A DNA stretch of 10,331 bases from an uncultured Lachnospiraceae bacterium (GCA_944376975.1 CALWEE010000044.1:1-10331); one strand, 5' to 3'; positions 1 through 6,900 are shown, counted from the stretch's first letter. The notes: a model not told the origin generated them from the letters alone. Translations and numbers: made by a program.

Positions 1-163
1 ATGATATAACCGTGTAACAACAGCGATCCGCACGGTTATATCAAAAAATTTCCCTGAGGAACCGTGATCTCCCGAAAAAAAGACGGTCAGAAAATGAAAT
101 TTTTCTCTGGCAACCGTCAAGAGACGAAAAAAGTACGGTTGCCAGAGCCAAAACCGGAAAAAA
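1..163. repeat. Array of alternating AACCGT / ACGGTT inverted motifs (about 52-bp period)
   Basis: This non-coding stretch downstream of phoU carries AACCGT at 8-13, 60-65 and 112-117 (exactly 52 apart) and the inverse ACGGTT or ACGGTC at 32-37, 83-88 and 135-140. Neighbouring copies pair. The arms at 2-14 and 31-43 form a perfect 13-bp stem with a 16-base loop, and those at 105-117 and 135-147 form another perfect 13-bp stem with a 17-base loop. The middle unit pairs only about 5 bp (61-65 with 83-87). Outside the shared core the flanks differ between units yet remain complementary. Because each copy can pair with the one on either side, the hairpins exclude one another. The array may continue left of the window. 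I do not recognise it as a known repeat family. Confidence 0.6.
75..118 (-). terminator. Likely terminator of the pst-phoU operon
   Basis: Read on the minus strand, GACGGT (118-113) pairs with ACCGTC (87-82). An inner helix, CAGAGAA with TTTTCTG, continues the stem after a three-base bulge, and seven U residues (81-75) follow at once. This is the expected form of an intrinsic terminator and lies about 60 bases past the phoU stop. Its 5' arm is also part of the perfect 13-bp hairpin at 105-147, so the two structures compete. Confidence 0.6.
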
Positions 164-177
164 AGCCTGAAATGCCC

Positions 178-816
178 TTACCCTTCGATCGTATCGTGTT
201 TGCCACGGATGGAATAGATGACCCAGTTGGCGATGTTCACCGAATGGTCGCCGATCCGTTCGTAATATTTGGCGATCATCAGCTGGTTTAAGCGCTGGCT
301 GTCCGGGATGTCCACAGAGGAGAGCTTTTGGAGGATGTCGTTGAACAGGGCGTCCACCACGTCGTCGTGACGGACGGTGGACCGGGCCAGTTCCAGGTTG
401 TTGTTTTCAAGCGCTTCCATGCTGTCTTTGAGCATCCGGATCGTTTCGTCCGCCATTTTCTGAAGGGGGACGCGGCTGGCGTCCAGCCCCACATCGTCGG
501 TGAGGAGTATTTCGGCGATATCGCCGGCCTGGATACCGATGCGCTCCATATCAGTGATGATCTTCAGCGCCGCGGAGACCTGGCGGAAATCGCCGGCCAT
601 CGGCTGCTGGAGCAGGAGCAGGTTCATACATTTCCCCTCGATATCCCGTTCCTGGTGGCTGATGCGGGCGCTCAGGCGCATGACTTTGGAGGCCAGTTTC
701 TTGTCGTTGAGGATCAGGGCCTCCGACGTGTTCTCAATGCTTTTCTGACAGGTATTTCCCATTTCCGTCAGCGCGGAATGCAGTTCGTTAAGCTGGTTTT
801 CGTAAAATTCTCTCAT
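178..816 (-). CDS. phoU: Phosphate signalling/transport regulator PhoU
   Basis: This is PhoU, a cytoplasmic all-helical protein that in other bacteria connects the Pst transporter to the PhoR kinase and restrains Pho signalling when phosphate is plentiful. The product is 212 residues, normal for the family, with two PhoU repeats. Each repeat carries the metal-binding type motif: D89-x-E91-R92 with D99 in the first, and E186-R187-I-G-D190 with N194 in the second. An upstream in-frame ATG would add 33 residues lying inside pstB. I chose the ATG at 816 because the protein then begins in the family manner (MREFYENQL). A GGAAGG stretch in the last codons of pstB can act as ribosome binding site, although its spacing of about 13 bases is long. 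The pstB stop is only 4 bases upstream, which suggests coupled translation as the last gene of the pst operon. Confidence 0.95.
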   Translation of the reverse strand: MREFYENQLNELHSALTEMGNTCQKSIENTSEALILNDKKLASKVMRLSARISHQERDIEGKCMNLLLLQQPMAGDFRQVSAALKIITDMERIGIQAGDIAEILLTDDVGLDASRVPLQKMADETIRMLKDSMEALENNNLELARSTVRHDDVVDALFNDILQKLSSVDIPDSQRLNQLMIAKYYERIGDHSVNIANWVIYSIRGKHDTIEG

Positions 817-820
817 AGGA

Positions 821-1576
821 TCAACCAAACCTTCCTGTAATATAATTTTCTGTACGTTTATCCTGGGGCCGGGCGAAAATATCTTCCGTCTTTCCGTACT
901 CAATGGCTTCGCCAAGGAGGAAGAACGCCGTTTTATCGGATATACGGGCGGCCTGCTGCATGTTGTGGGTCACGATGATGATCGTATAATCTTTTTTCAG
1001 TTCCATGGCCAGGTCTTCTATTTTGGACGTGGAGATGGGATCCAGGGCGGAAGTGGGTTCATCCATAAGGATGACTTTCGGCTGGATGGCCAGCGTCCGG
1101 GCGATGCACAGACGCTGCTGCTGGCCGCCGGATAAGCCGAGGGCGCTTTTTTTCAGCCGGTCTTTGAGTTCATTCCATATGGCGGCCTGACGCAGGCTGC
1201 GTTCCACGATCTCGTCCAGCTGGCTTTTTTTGCGGATGCCGAAGATCCGGGGGCCGTAGGCCACGTTGTCGTACACGCTTTTCGGGAACGGGTTGGGCTG
1301 CTGGAAGACCATGCCCACGTCGTGGCGCAGGGTGATGGCGTCCATTTCGCTGTAGATGTCTTTTTCGTCCATGCGTACAGTCCCGTCAATGGTCACGTTT
1401 TCTTCCAGGTCGTTCATCCGGTTCAGCGTTTTTAAGAAAGTGGATTTGCCGCAGCCGGAAGGGCCGATAAAAGCGGTGATCTCATTGGCCGGTATCTTCA
1501 TGCTGATATTTTTCAGCGCGTGGAAGCTTCCGTAGTGAAGGTTCAGATGTTCGATTTCAAATTTTGTTTTGAGCAT
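821..1576 (-). CDS. pstB: Phosphate ABC transporter ATP-binding protein PstB
   Basis: PstB is the ATPase subunit of the high-affinity phosphate importer and works as a dimer on the inner face of the membrane under PstC and PstA. The 251 residues are full length for the family. The ABC signatures are in order: Walker [10 protein letters not shown] at 38-46, Q-loop around Q92-Q93 followed by the PstB-typical PNPFPKS, signature LSGGQ at 148-152, Walker B ending D172-E173, and the switch histidine H204 in THN. The gene follows pstA by 21 bases. Its ribosome binding site is weak: an AGGT sits near the start and a better AAAGGA lies further back, so translation may depend on coupling to pstA. No key residue is missing. 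Confidence 0.97.
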   Translation of the reverse strand: MLKTKFEIEHLNLHYGSFHALKNISMKIPANEITAFIGPSGCGKSTFLKTLNRMNDLEENVTIDGTVRMDEKDIYSEMDAITLRHDVGMVFQQPNPFPKSVYDNVAYGPRIFGIRKKSQLDEIVERSLRQAAIWNELKDRLKKSALGLSGGQQQRLCIARTLAIQPKVILMDEPTSALDPISTSKIEDLAMELKKDYTIIIVTHNMQQAARISDKTAFFLLGEAIEYGKTEDIFARPQDKRTENYITGRFG

Positions 1577-1597
1577 AGGTTTACCTGTGATTCCTTT

Positions 1598-2476
1598 CTA
1601 GGCTTTTTCGCCTGAATTTTTCCGGTTGATGTGCCGGCTCCAGGCGTTGGCGCCGATATTGAACAGCAGCACGAGCAGCAAAAGGACGGCGGAGGCCAGA
1701 TTGGCCAGGGCGGCGTCCTGGGCGTTTGTCTGGAGATTCCATATCTGGATGGACAAGGTTTCGGCAGGCCGGAGCACATTTAAAGGGCTGGTGGGCGAGG
1801 TGATATCCCAGTTGCCCCAACGGAGTGAACTGCCCGACCCGGTGGTATATAAAAGCGCCGCCGCTTCGCCGAATCCCCGGCCGGCGGCCAGGATGACGCC
1901 GGTCATGATCCTTGGGATACAGGCCGGAAGCAGTACATGGAATATGGCCTGCCAGCGGGTGGAGCCCATGCCCATGCCGGCCTGGAAATATCCGGCGGGG
2001 AGGCCTTTTATGGCGTCCTCCGTGGTCGTGGTGATCAGAGGGAGGGTCAGGATCGATATGGATAAGGCGCCGGCCAAAAGGCTTTTTCCCATGCCCATGA
2101 ACACGAGAAAAACAAGGTAGCCGAACAGGCCGACAACGATGGAAGGCAGGGATGAAAGGGTTTCGATACATATCCGCAGGAAACGGGTGAACAGTCCGGG
2201 CTTCGCGTACATGGCCAGATAAATGCCGGCGAAGACGCCTAAAGGCACCGAGACCAGAAGGGATATGAAGACCAGGTACACAGTGTTGAACAGCTGGTTC
2301 CCGATGGCGCCCTGACGCGCGAAGGCGAACATTTCCGGCGAAGCGCCCATGAGCCCGCCGATGATCACTTTCCCGGTGAAGGCCAGGAGAAGGGCGAAGA
2401 AAAAGGCGGCGATGCCGTAAAAGATACCGGTCATGGCCCGGTCGGCGCGGCGCGCCCGCTGTATACGTTTGTCCAT
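1598..2476 (-). CDS. pstA: Phosphate ABC transporter permease PstA
   Basis: PstA is one of the two membrane subunits forming the phosphate channel. The 292-residue protein has about six predicted hydrophobic segments, the first near residues 16-40. The permease EAA loop that contacts PstB is visible around DAIKGLPAGYFQAG, followed by GSTRWQAIFHVLLP and G-x-G-x-GEAAALL. The start overlaps the pstC stop by one base (TGATG), and an AAGGAGGT ribosome binding site lies 8 bases upstream at 2485-2492, inside the end of pstC. This is typical of paired permease genes that must be made in equal amounts. It can be told from PstC by its gene order and by the shorter region before the first conserved helices. 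Confidence 0.95.
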   Translation of the reverse strand: MDKRIQRARRADRAMTGIFYGIAAFFFALLLAFTGKVIIGGLMGASPEMFAFARQGAIGNQLFNTVYLVFISLLVSVPLGVFAGIYLAMYAKPGLFTRFLRICIETLSSLPSIVVGLFGYLVFLVFMGMGKSLLAGALSISILTLPLITTTTEDAIKGLPAGYFQAGMGMGSTRWQAIFHVLLPACIPRIMTGVILAAGRGFGEAAALLYTTGSGSSLRWGNWDITSPTSPLNVLRPAETLSIQIWNLQTNAQDAALANLASAVLLLLVLLFNIGANAWSRHINRKNSGEKA

Positions 2477-3399
2477 CAGGCTTTACCTCCTTCCGCTTTG
2501 GCTTTCCCTTTATTGGTAAAATAATGGATAAGGGTGATGAACAGCAGGGAAACAAGGAACAGAAGCAGCGCCATGCTCCAGAGGGCCGATTTCAGTTCGC
2601 CGCCTTCCATGGCGTTGCCCATCTGGGAGGCAATCTCGGTCGTCAGCGTTTTTGTCGTGGAAAAGATGCTTTTCGGGAGCGCCGTTGTCTGGCCGATGAC
2701 CATGGAGACGGCCAGAGCTTCGCCGAACGCCCGGGCAAGACCCAGGATAATGCCGGAGATGATGCCGGGGGCGGCCGCCGGGATGACAATGTGGCGGATC
2801 GTCTGCCAACGGGTGGAGCCCAGGCCGTAAGCCGCTTTGCGGCAGGCGTCCGGGACAGCCAGTATGGCGTCGGCGGAAACGCTGGTGATCGTGGGGAAGA
2901 TCATGACGGCCAGGACAATGCCGGCCGCCAGGATGGAATGGCCCACCTGTCTGTCGAAAACATTCCGGATAAAAGGCACGAGGACGGTCAGGCCCACCCA
3001 GCCGTAGACGACGGACGGGATCCCTGCGAATATTTCCACAACCGGACGGTAGAATTTTTCGCCGAACCGGGCGGATATCTCGGTCATGAAGATGGCGCTG
3101 CCCAGAGCGAAAGGCGTGGCGATGAGAAGCGCCAGGCCGCAGGTCACAAGGGAACCGGTGATGAAGATCAGGGCGCCTGCCGCGCCGCCGCCTTCCGCGC
3201 TGTCCACGGGATGCCATTTAGCCGAGCCGAGGAATTCCCAAAGGGTGTGGCCGAATTTCAGGAACGTGTCGGATCCTTTATAGATGAGGAAGGCGCCGAT
3301 GACCAGCGTGAGCGCGATCACGAACAGGCCGCATAAGACGGCGATCCCCCGCCAGGCGTATTCTTTGCCGAACATGCCTTTTTGAGTTGTCGTATTCAT
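2476..3399 (-). CDS. pstC: Phosphate ABC transporter permease PstC
   Basis: PstC is the partner permease of PstA in the phosphate channel. The product is 307 residues with about six hydrophobic segments, starting with a helix near residues 18-40. It carries the EAA-type loop DAILAVPDACRKAAYG, then GSTRWQTIRHIVIP and RAFGEALAVSMVIG, all characteristic of PstC. An upstream in-frame ATG at 3435 would add 12 residues, but it lies inside the pstS-pstC hairpin and lacks a ribosome binding site. The ATG at 3399 has GGAGG four bases upstream, so I used it. The gene is separated from pstS by 76 bases that hold a strong hairpin, and is joined to pstA by a one-base overlap. Confidence 0.95.
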   Translation of the reverse strand: MNTTTQKGMFGKEYAWRGIAVLCGLFVIALTLVIGAFLIYKGSDTFLKFGHTLWEFLGSAKWHPVDSAEGGGAAGALIFITGSLVTCGLALLIATPFALGSAIFMTEISARFGEKFYRPVVEIFAGIPSVVYGWVGLTVLVPFIRNVFDRQVGHSILAAGIVLAVMIFPTITSVSADAILAVPDACRKAAYGLGSTRWQTIRHIVIPAAAPGIISGIILGLARAFGEALAVSMVIGQTTALPKSIFSTTKTLTTEIASQMGNAMEGGELKSALWSMALLLFLVSLLFITLIHYFTNKGKAKAEGGKA

Positions 3400-3423
3400 A
3401 AAACCTCCATAAAGCTGAGCGCG

Positions 3424-3461
3424 AAAAAGGGGCAAACATGCCGTATGCCTGCCCCCTTTTT
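3424..3461 (-). terminator. pstS-pstC intergenic hairpin (leaky terminator / mRNA stabiliser)
   Basis: On the minus strand an A5-G5 arm (within 3461-3445) pairs with a C4-T5 arm (3439-3424). The stem is about 16 bp, with two G-U pairs, one bulged G, and a five-base loop at 3444-3440. The 3' arm ends in five U residues, so the shape is that of an intrinsic terminator placed 15 bases after the pstS stop. Since pstC, pstA, pstB and phoU lie downstream with no clear promoter of their own, it probably terminates only partly, or protects the 3' end of a processed pstS message. Confidence 0.7.
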
Positions 3462-3475
3462 GAATATGCGCTGTT

Positions 3476-4414
3476 TTAATGTTCTGTCGTCGTCATCTTG
3501 GAAGATACGCCGTAGCCCAATGTTTCCATCTGGGCGCCGTATTCATCGGACATGATGTATTCAAGGAAGGCGCCGACAACTTCGTTTGGTTCGCCTTTGG
3601 TGTACATGTGCTCAAAGGTCCATACAGGATAGGTGCCGTTGTAGGTATTTTCCAGGGTGGGCTCCACGCCGTCGATGGCCACGGTGGCCACGCCCGGATC
3701 GTCTACAAGGTAGGACAGGGCCACATAGCCGATGGCGCCTTTCGTATCCCTTACATTCTGGAGAAGGACGCCGGAATCATCGGTTTCCATGGAAGCGTTG
3801 GACGCTTCTTCATTTCCGTCCAGGGCGTATTTCTGGAATGTGGCCCGCGTGCCGGAAGATGTGGGGCGGGTGATGAGGACGATGCTTTCATCCGGGCCGC
3901 CGACTTCGCTCCAGTTGGTGATCTCGCCGGTGAAGATGCCGATCAGTTCTTCTTTGGAAAGGTCGGTCACGCCGGCTTCAGCCACGTCCGGATTGACGAT
4001 GGGGGCCATGGTGATCACGCATACCTGATGATCGACCAGCTCAGCCGCCTGGGCTTCATCCAGTTTTTCGGCGGCTTCCACGTCGGAGTTTCCGATATCC
4101 ACGGTACCGTCGGCTACCTGTTTTAAGCCTTCACCGGAACCGCCGGCGTCAATGGTGATAGCCACGTCCGGGTACAGTTCGGCAAACGCGTTCGCCGCGT
4201 CGTCAGCCAGGGGCTTCAGCGCGGATGAACCGGCCGCGGTGATCGTACCGCTCAGTTCTTTTTCGTCCTGCGCGGCCTGTGTTTCGTTTTGCGCCCCGCT
4301 TTCGGCCGCCTGTGTTTCAGCCGGAGCTTCGGACTCGCCAGTCTGGCCGCATCCGGTGAAAAGTCCGATAGCCATGACCGCGGACAGCGTCATAGCGATT
4401 ATTTTCTTTTTCAT
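3476..4414 (-). CDS. pstS: Phosphate-binding lipoprotein PstS
   Basis: PstS is the substrate-binding protein that hands phosphate to PstC/PstA. In this Gram-positive setting it is a lipoprotein: KKK at 2-4, a hydrophobic core, and a lipobox LFTGC with the lipidated cysteine at residue 22. Residues 23-55 form a low-complexity linker rich in Ala, Glu and Gln. The binding domain has the phosphate-contacting segments AGSSALKP (61-68), GGSGEG (91-96) with DIGNSD (106-111), and RPTSSGTR (183-190). Length is 312 residues, normal for the family. The start is well supported by AAAGGAGG about 8 bases upstream. It is the first gene of the pst operon and sits under a Pho-box promoter, so it should be strongly induced by phosphate starvation. 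Confidence 0.96.
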   Translation of the reverse strand: MKKKIIAMTLSAVMAIGLFTGCGQTGESEAPAETQAAESGAQNETQAAQDEKELSGTITAAGSSALKPLADDAANAFAELYPDVAITIDAGGSGEGLKQVADGTVDIGNSDVEAAEKLDEAQAAELVDHQVCVITMAPIVNPDVAEAGVTDLSKEELIGIFTGEITNWSEVGGPDESIVLITRPTSSGTRATFQKYALDGNEEASNASMETDDSGVLLQNVRDTKGAIGYVALSYLVDDPGVATVAIDGVEPTLENTYNGTYPVWTFEHMYTKGEPNEVVGAFLEYIMSDEYGAQMETLGYGVSSKMTTTEH

Positions 4415-4492
4415 ATGAATTTCCTCCTTTAAGCCTGGCCGTCTCTTTCCCGGAACGCGCCGGAAAAGACCGGGCAGGTCTGTTTTGTAGCG
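4415..4492 (-). other. pstS 5' leader with two small hairpins
   Basis: If transcription starts about 7 bases past the proposed -10, the pstS leader is close to 78 bases. It holds a 5-bp hairpin, AGACC (4481-4477) with GGTCT (4471-4467), followed by four U residues. Next is a roughly 7-bp stem of CTTTTCC (4468-4462) with GGGAAAG (4451-4445), which shares one base with the first, and then the ribosome binding site. They are too small to call as a known riboswitch; I see no recognised leader class. Confidence 0.35.
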
Positions 4493-4498
4493 ATCTTC

Positions 4499-4553
4499 AT
4501 TCTAGAGACTTCGTGTTAAATGGAAAATCCCGTTTGTGTAAAATGTTTTTTAA
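4499..4553 (-). promoter_or_regulatory. pstS promoter with tandem PhoP boxes
   Basis: Read on the minus strand, hexamers starting at 4553 (TTAAAA), 4542 (TTTACA), 4531 (GGGATT, weak) and 4520/4519 (TTTAAC, TTAACA) repeat about every 11 bp. This matches the TT(A/T/C)ACA direct repeats with 5-bp spacers bound by PhoP-family regulators. A -10 like TAGAAT (4504-4499) follows 9 bp after the last box. The -35 position (TTTTCC) is poor, as expected where the regulator replaces -35 recognition. The protein-binding role is inferred from the pattern and from the pstS and phoP genes on either side. Confidence 0.7.
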
Positions 4554-4585
4554 GCATGGGCGGGAAATGAAAAATATCTGAAAAC

Positions 4586-4639
4586 TTTACCCAGATTTAA
4601 CAATGAGTATCCGGAGATTTAACAGACAGCTGGTATGCT
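4586..4639 (+). promoter_or_regulatory. phoP upstream PhoP boxes with candidate extended -10
   Basis: TTTACC (4586), TTAACA (4597), TATCCG (4608, weak) and TTAACA (4619) are spaced exactly 11 bp apart on the plus strand, with two perfect matches to the PhoP-box consensus. Nine bases after the last box is TATGCT (4634-4639), preceded by TGG as in an extended -10. The spacing equals that of the pstS promoter on the other strand. I infer a phosphate-starvation-induced, autoregulated promoter for phoP-phoR. Confidence 0.65.
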
Positions 4640-4671
4640 GATACAGCGTTTGAAAGGATGTTCCAAACAGC

Positions 4672-4700
4672 TTGTCATGTAAACCAAAAGCGATTATACT
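4672..4700 (+). promoter_or_regulatory. phoP sigma-A type promoter
   Basis: TTGTCA (4672-4677) and TATACT (4695-4700) are separated by 17 bp, close to the sigma-A consensus at both hexamers. The predicted start near 4707 gives a leader of about 27 bases with AGGAGG at 4720-4725 before the phoP ATG. It would supply basal expression of the two-component system. The PhoP boxes lie about 48 bp upstream of its -35. Confidence 0.7.
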
Positions 4701-4733
4701 GTTGGCATGATATCGATCCAGGAGGACAGACAG

Positions 4734-5414
4734 ATGATCTACTGCGTAGAAGACGATGAAAATATCCGGGAACTGGTGATCTACACATTAAAGACCACCG
4801 GGTTCAAAGCCGTGGGTTTTGGAGACGGCGAATCGTTCCGGGCGGCCTTGCAAGAGGAAAAGCCGGAACTGATCTTAATGGATATCATGCTCCCGGGAGA
4901 AAGCGGTATGGAACTGCTCGCGCGGCTGAAAGGAGACAGACATTATAAAAACATCCCGGTCATCATGCTGACGGCCAAAAGTTCCGAATACGATAAGGTG
5001 CTCGGGCTGGACGGCGGGGCCGATGATTATATAACGAAGCCTTTCGGCATGATGGAACTCATATCCCGCATCAAGGCGGTGCTCCGCCGGACCGGCCAGA
5101 GGGAAGACACGGATGTGCTGGAAGCCGGAAAGGTGCGTATGGACGTGGACCGCCACGAAGTGTGGGTGGACGGCGCGCAGGTGGCGCTCACCTATAAAGA
5201 ATTTGAGCTTCTGAAGCTGCTCCTTCTGAACAGGAATATCGTCCTGTCCAGGGACCGGCTTCTTGAAGATATATGGGGTTATGATTATACCGGTGAGACC
5301 CGGACAGTGGATGTCCATGTACGGACGCTGCGTCAGAAATTGGGAGAAGGGGGCAGCTGTATCGAAACTGTCCGGGGCATCGGGTATCGGATCGGAGACG
5401 GCCATGAGGCGTAA
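4734..5414 (+). CDS. phoP: Phosphate regulon response regulator PhoP/PhoB (OmpR family)
   Basis: This 226-residue DNA-binding response regulator is activated by PhoR and switches on Pho genes such as pstS. The receiver domain (about 1-115) has the acidic pair D7-D8, the phosphoacceptor D50, T80 and K102. The C-terminal winged helix (about 130-222) shows the OmpR-type features TYKEFELLKLL, a WGYDYTGETRTVDVH segment and GIGYRI at the end. An in-frame ATG at 4707 would add nine residues but falls at the predicted transcription start with no ribosome binding site. The ATG at 4734 has AGGAGG 8 bases upstream and gives the usual receiver N-terminus. It is divergent from pstS and overlaps phoR by 11 bases. 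The divergence from pstS and the intervening Pho boxes are the reason for assigning it to the Pho system rather than to another OmpR-type regulator. Confidence 0.92.
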   Translation: MIYCVEDDENIRELVIYTLKTTGFKAVGFGDGESFRAALQEEKPELILMDIMLPGESGMELLARLKGDRHYKNIPVIMLTAKSSEYDKVLGLDGGADDYITKPFGMMELISRIKAVLRRTGQREDTDVLEAGKVRMDVDRHEVWVDGAQVALTYKEFELLKLLLLNRNIVLSRDRLLEDIWGYDYTGETRTVDVHVRTLRQKLGEGGSCIETVRGIGYRIGDGHEA

Positions 5415-6720
5415 GATCATACGGAGCATGATGATCCTGCTGGCCTTGTCCCTTACCGTGTCTTACGCCCTGCTGACAGCGGTGTACTATTTCCAGTCAT
5501 TGCGAATGACCGAAAGTCAGTTAAGACAGGAGGCGGCTTACGTGACACAGGCGTTCGGCCTGTCCGGCGTTTCCGCCCTGATCGATATGGATAAAGACGG
5601 GAAGGCTTATACGCGCAAAACCCTGATCGATGAGGACGGCACCGTGCTTTATGATTCCTGGGAAGACCCGGAGACGATGGAAGACCACAGCGGCCGGGAA
5701 GAAGTGATCGGGGCGCTGAAAAATGGAAGCGGCGAAGCGATCCGAAGGTCCGAGACCATCGGGAGCGGCATGGTCTACTACGCGGTCTACACAAAAGACC
5801 ATAAAGTGCTGCGGGTGGGCAGAGACTTGTCGTCCATCTGGTTGACTGCCGGTCAGATACTTCCTTACATGGGCGTCATAGGTGTTTTGCTGGCGTTCGC
5901 CGCGTGGGGCATGGCCCGGCATCAGGTGAACAAGCTGGTCCGGCCGATCAATGAACTGGACCTGGAAAGGCCATTGGAGAAACCGATGTATGAAGAGTTG
6001 ATGCCCTTCCTTGAAAGGCTGGATAAACAAAATCGGGAAAAAGACGCGGTGGAACAGATGCGCCGGGAATTTTCGGCCAATGTTTCCCACGAGCTGAAGA
6101 CGCCGCTGACGTCCATCTCCGGCTACGCCGAGATCATGATGAACGGTCTGGTGCGCCCGGAAGATATCCGCGATTTTTCCCAGCGTATTTATAAAGAAGC
6201 CAACCGGATGATCACCCTTGTGGAAGATATCATCAAGCTGTCCCGCCTGGACGAGGGCAGTATCGAACTGGAAAAAGAAGATGTGGATTTTTATGATATG
6301 GCCTGCGAGATCAAAAACCATCTGGCGCTGAAGGCGGAAAAGAAGCATGTGGGTATCCAGGTGTCCGGCGAGCATGTGATCTATCGCGGCATCCGACAGA
6401 TCCTGGACGAAATGATCTATAATATCTGCGAAAACGCACTTAAATACAATATCGAGGGCGGTTACGTGACGATCTGGACCGGCCATACGCCGGAAGGCCG
6501 GAAGGTGATCATAGAAGATACCGGCATCGGTATACCGAAAGAACACCAGGACCGGGTATTTGAACGGTTCTACCGGGTAGATAAAAGCCATTCACGGGAG
6601 ACCGGCGGTACCGGACTCGGCCTTTCCATCGTCAAACACGGCGCGCTGCTCCATGGAGCCGATATCCATCTGGACAGCGAACCGGATGTGGGTACGCGTA
6701 TCGAGATCAATTTCCATTGA
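5404..6720 (+). CDS. phoR: Phosphate regulon sensor histidine kinase PhoR
   Basis: PhoR is a membrane histidine kinase (438 residues) that phosphorylates PhoP. It has a first transmembrane helix near residues 8-30, an extracytoplasmic sensor of about 120 residues with a Cache-like pattern (LIDEDGTVLYDS, then a run to VLRVGRDLSS), and a second helix near 152-172. The DHp domain has the phosphoacceptor H229 in SHELKTP. The ATPase domain has N344 (N box), D372-x-G374-x-G376 (G1), an FERFYRVD F box and GGTGLGLS at 401-408 (G2). Only about 40 residues separate the second helix from the DHp helix, so there is no room for the HAMP plus PAS seen in the Bacillus subtilis PhoR. The ATG at 5404 has GGAG 6 bases upstream and overlaps the end of phoP, indicating coupled translation. 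A longer frame starting in phoP is not credible. Confidence 0.9.
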   Translation: MRRKIIRSMMILLALSLTVSYALLTAVYYFQSLRMTESQLRQEAAYVTQAFGLSGVSALIDMDKDGKAYTRKTLIDEDGTVLYDSWEDPETMEDHSGREEVIGALKNGSGEAIRRSETIGSGMVYYAVYTKDHKVLRVGRDLSSIWLTAGQILPYMGVIGVLLAFAAWGMARHQVNKLVRPINELDLERPLEKPMYEELMPFLERLDKQNREKDAVEQMRREFSANVSHELKTPLTSISGYAEIMMNGLVRPEDIRDFSQRIYKEANRMITLVEDIIKLSRLDEGSIELEKEDVDFYDMACEIKNHLALKAEKKHVGIQVSGEHVIYRGIRQILDEMIYNICENALKYNIEGGYVTIWTGHTPEGRKVIIEDTGIGIPKEHQDRVFERFYRVDKSHSRETGGTGLGLSIVKHGALLHGADIHLDSEPDVGTRIEINFH

Positions 6721-6745
6721 TCCGGACATATAGAGTAAAGCGGAC

Positions 6746-6793
6746 AGGAACACTCATTTGGCAAAGCGGGGCAGCCAAATGAGTGTTCTTTCT
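6746..6793 (+). terminator. Terminator of phoP-phoR
   Basis: A perfect 15-bp inverted repeat, GAACACTCATTTGGC (6748-6762) with its complement at 6774-6788, has an 11-base loop and can be extended by two pairs. A T-rich stretch TTCTTTCT (6786-6793) follows. It starts 25 bases after the phoR stop and fits an intrinsic terminator. Confidence 0.85.
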
Positions 6794-6815
6794 GCGCGTC
6801 ACAGAGATCACATCC

Positions 6816-6843
6816 TTTCGTTTGTGTATAAAACAAGTATAAT
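6816..6843 (+). promoter_or_regulatory. Candidate upstream promoter in phoR / zinc-ribbon gene gap
   Basis: TATAAT (6838-6843) is a perfect -10 match. The -35 is weak, with TTTCGT at 6816-6821 and 16 bp between them. It lies after the phoR terminator and about 200 bases before the next gene, with a terminator-like hairpin in between. The TATAAT could be chance in this AT-richer gap. Confidence 0.35.
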
Positions 6844-6854
6844 ACCCGAGTGCG

Positions 6855-6900
6855 GAGCGGTCAATGGACCCGCGCGGGAGGGCTCTCTTTGCCGCTTTTT
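6855..6900 (+). terminator. Terminator-like structure in the leader region
   Basis: AGCGG (6856-6860) pairs with CCGCT (6892-6896), extendable by G-U pairs, and encloses the perfect palindrome CCCGCGCGGG (6869-6878). Five T residues (6896-6900) follow. It sits only about 10 bases after the expected start from the TATAAT at 6838, so it could be an attenuator or the end of a very short RNA. Confidence 0.35.

Noticed and set aside
1..163. CRISPR array suggested by regular spacing of repeats at the window edge
   Set aside because: The conserved core is only about six bases, alternates in orientation, and no spacer-like unique segments between identical repeats exist.
64..291. Plus-strand open frame of 75 codons before and into phoU
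   Set aside because: It has no ribosome binding site, runs through the hairpin array and continues antisense to phoU; its second half is just the complement of phoU codons.
328..840. Long plus-strand open frame of 170 codons antisense to phoU
   Set aside because: It is a shadow of the GC-rich phoU coding strand, with no family resemblance and no ribosome binding site.
1581..2555. 324-codon minus-strand frame across pstA, longer than pstA itself
   Set aside because: Its product is rich in Arg, Pro and His with no membrane segments, the mark of an out-of-frame reading; pstA in the other frame has clear permease motifs.
4415..4492. Riboswitch in the pstS leader
   Set aside because: Only two small overlapping stems are visible and no conserved aptamer core is recognisable; PhoP boxes already explain control.
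4707..4733. Earlier ATG for phoP at 4707
   Set aside because: It coincides with the predicted transcription start and has no ribosome binding site; AGGAGG lies downstream of it and serves the ATG at 4734.
5521..6591. 356-codon minus-strand frame antisense to phoR
   Set aside because: No domain is recognisable, it has no upstream start signals, and phoR on the opposite strand has every kinase motif.
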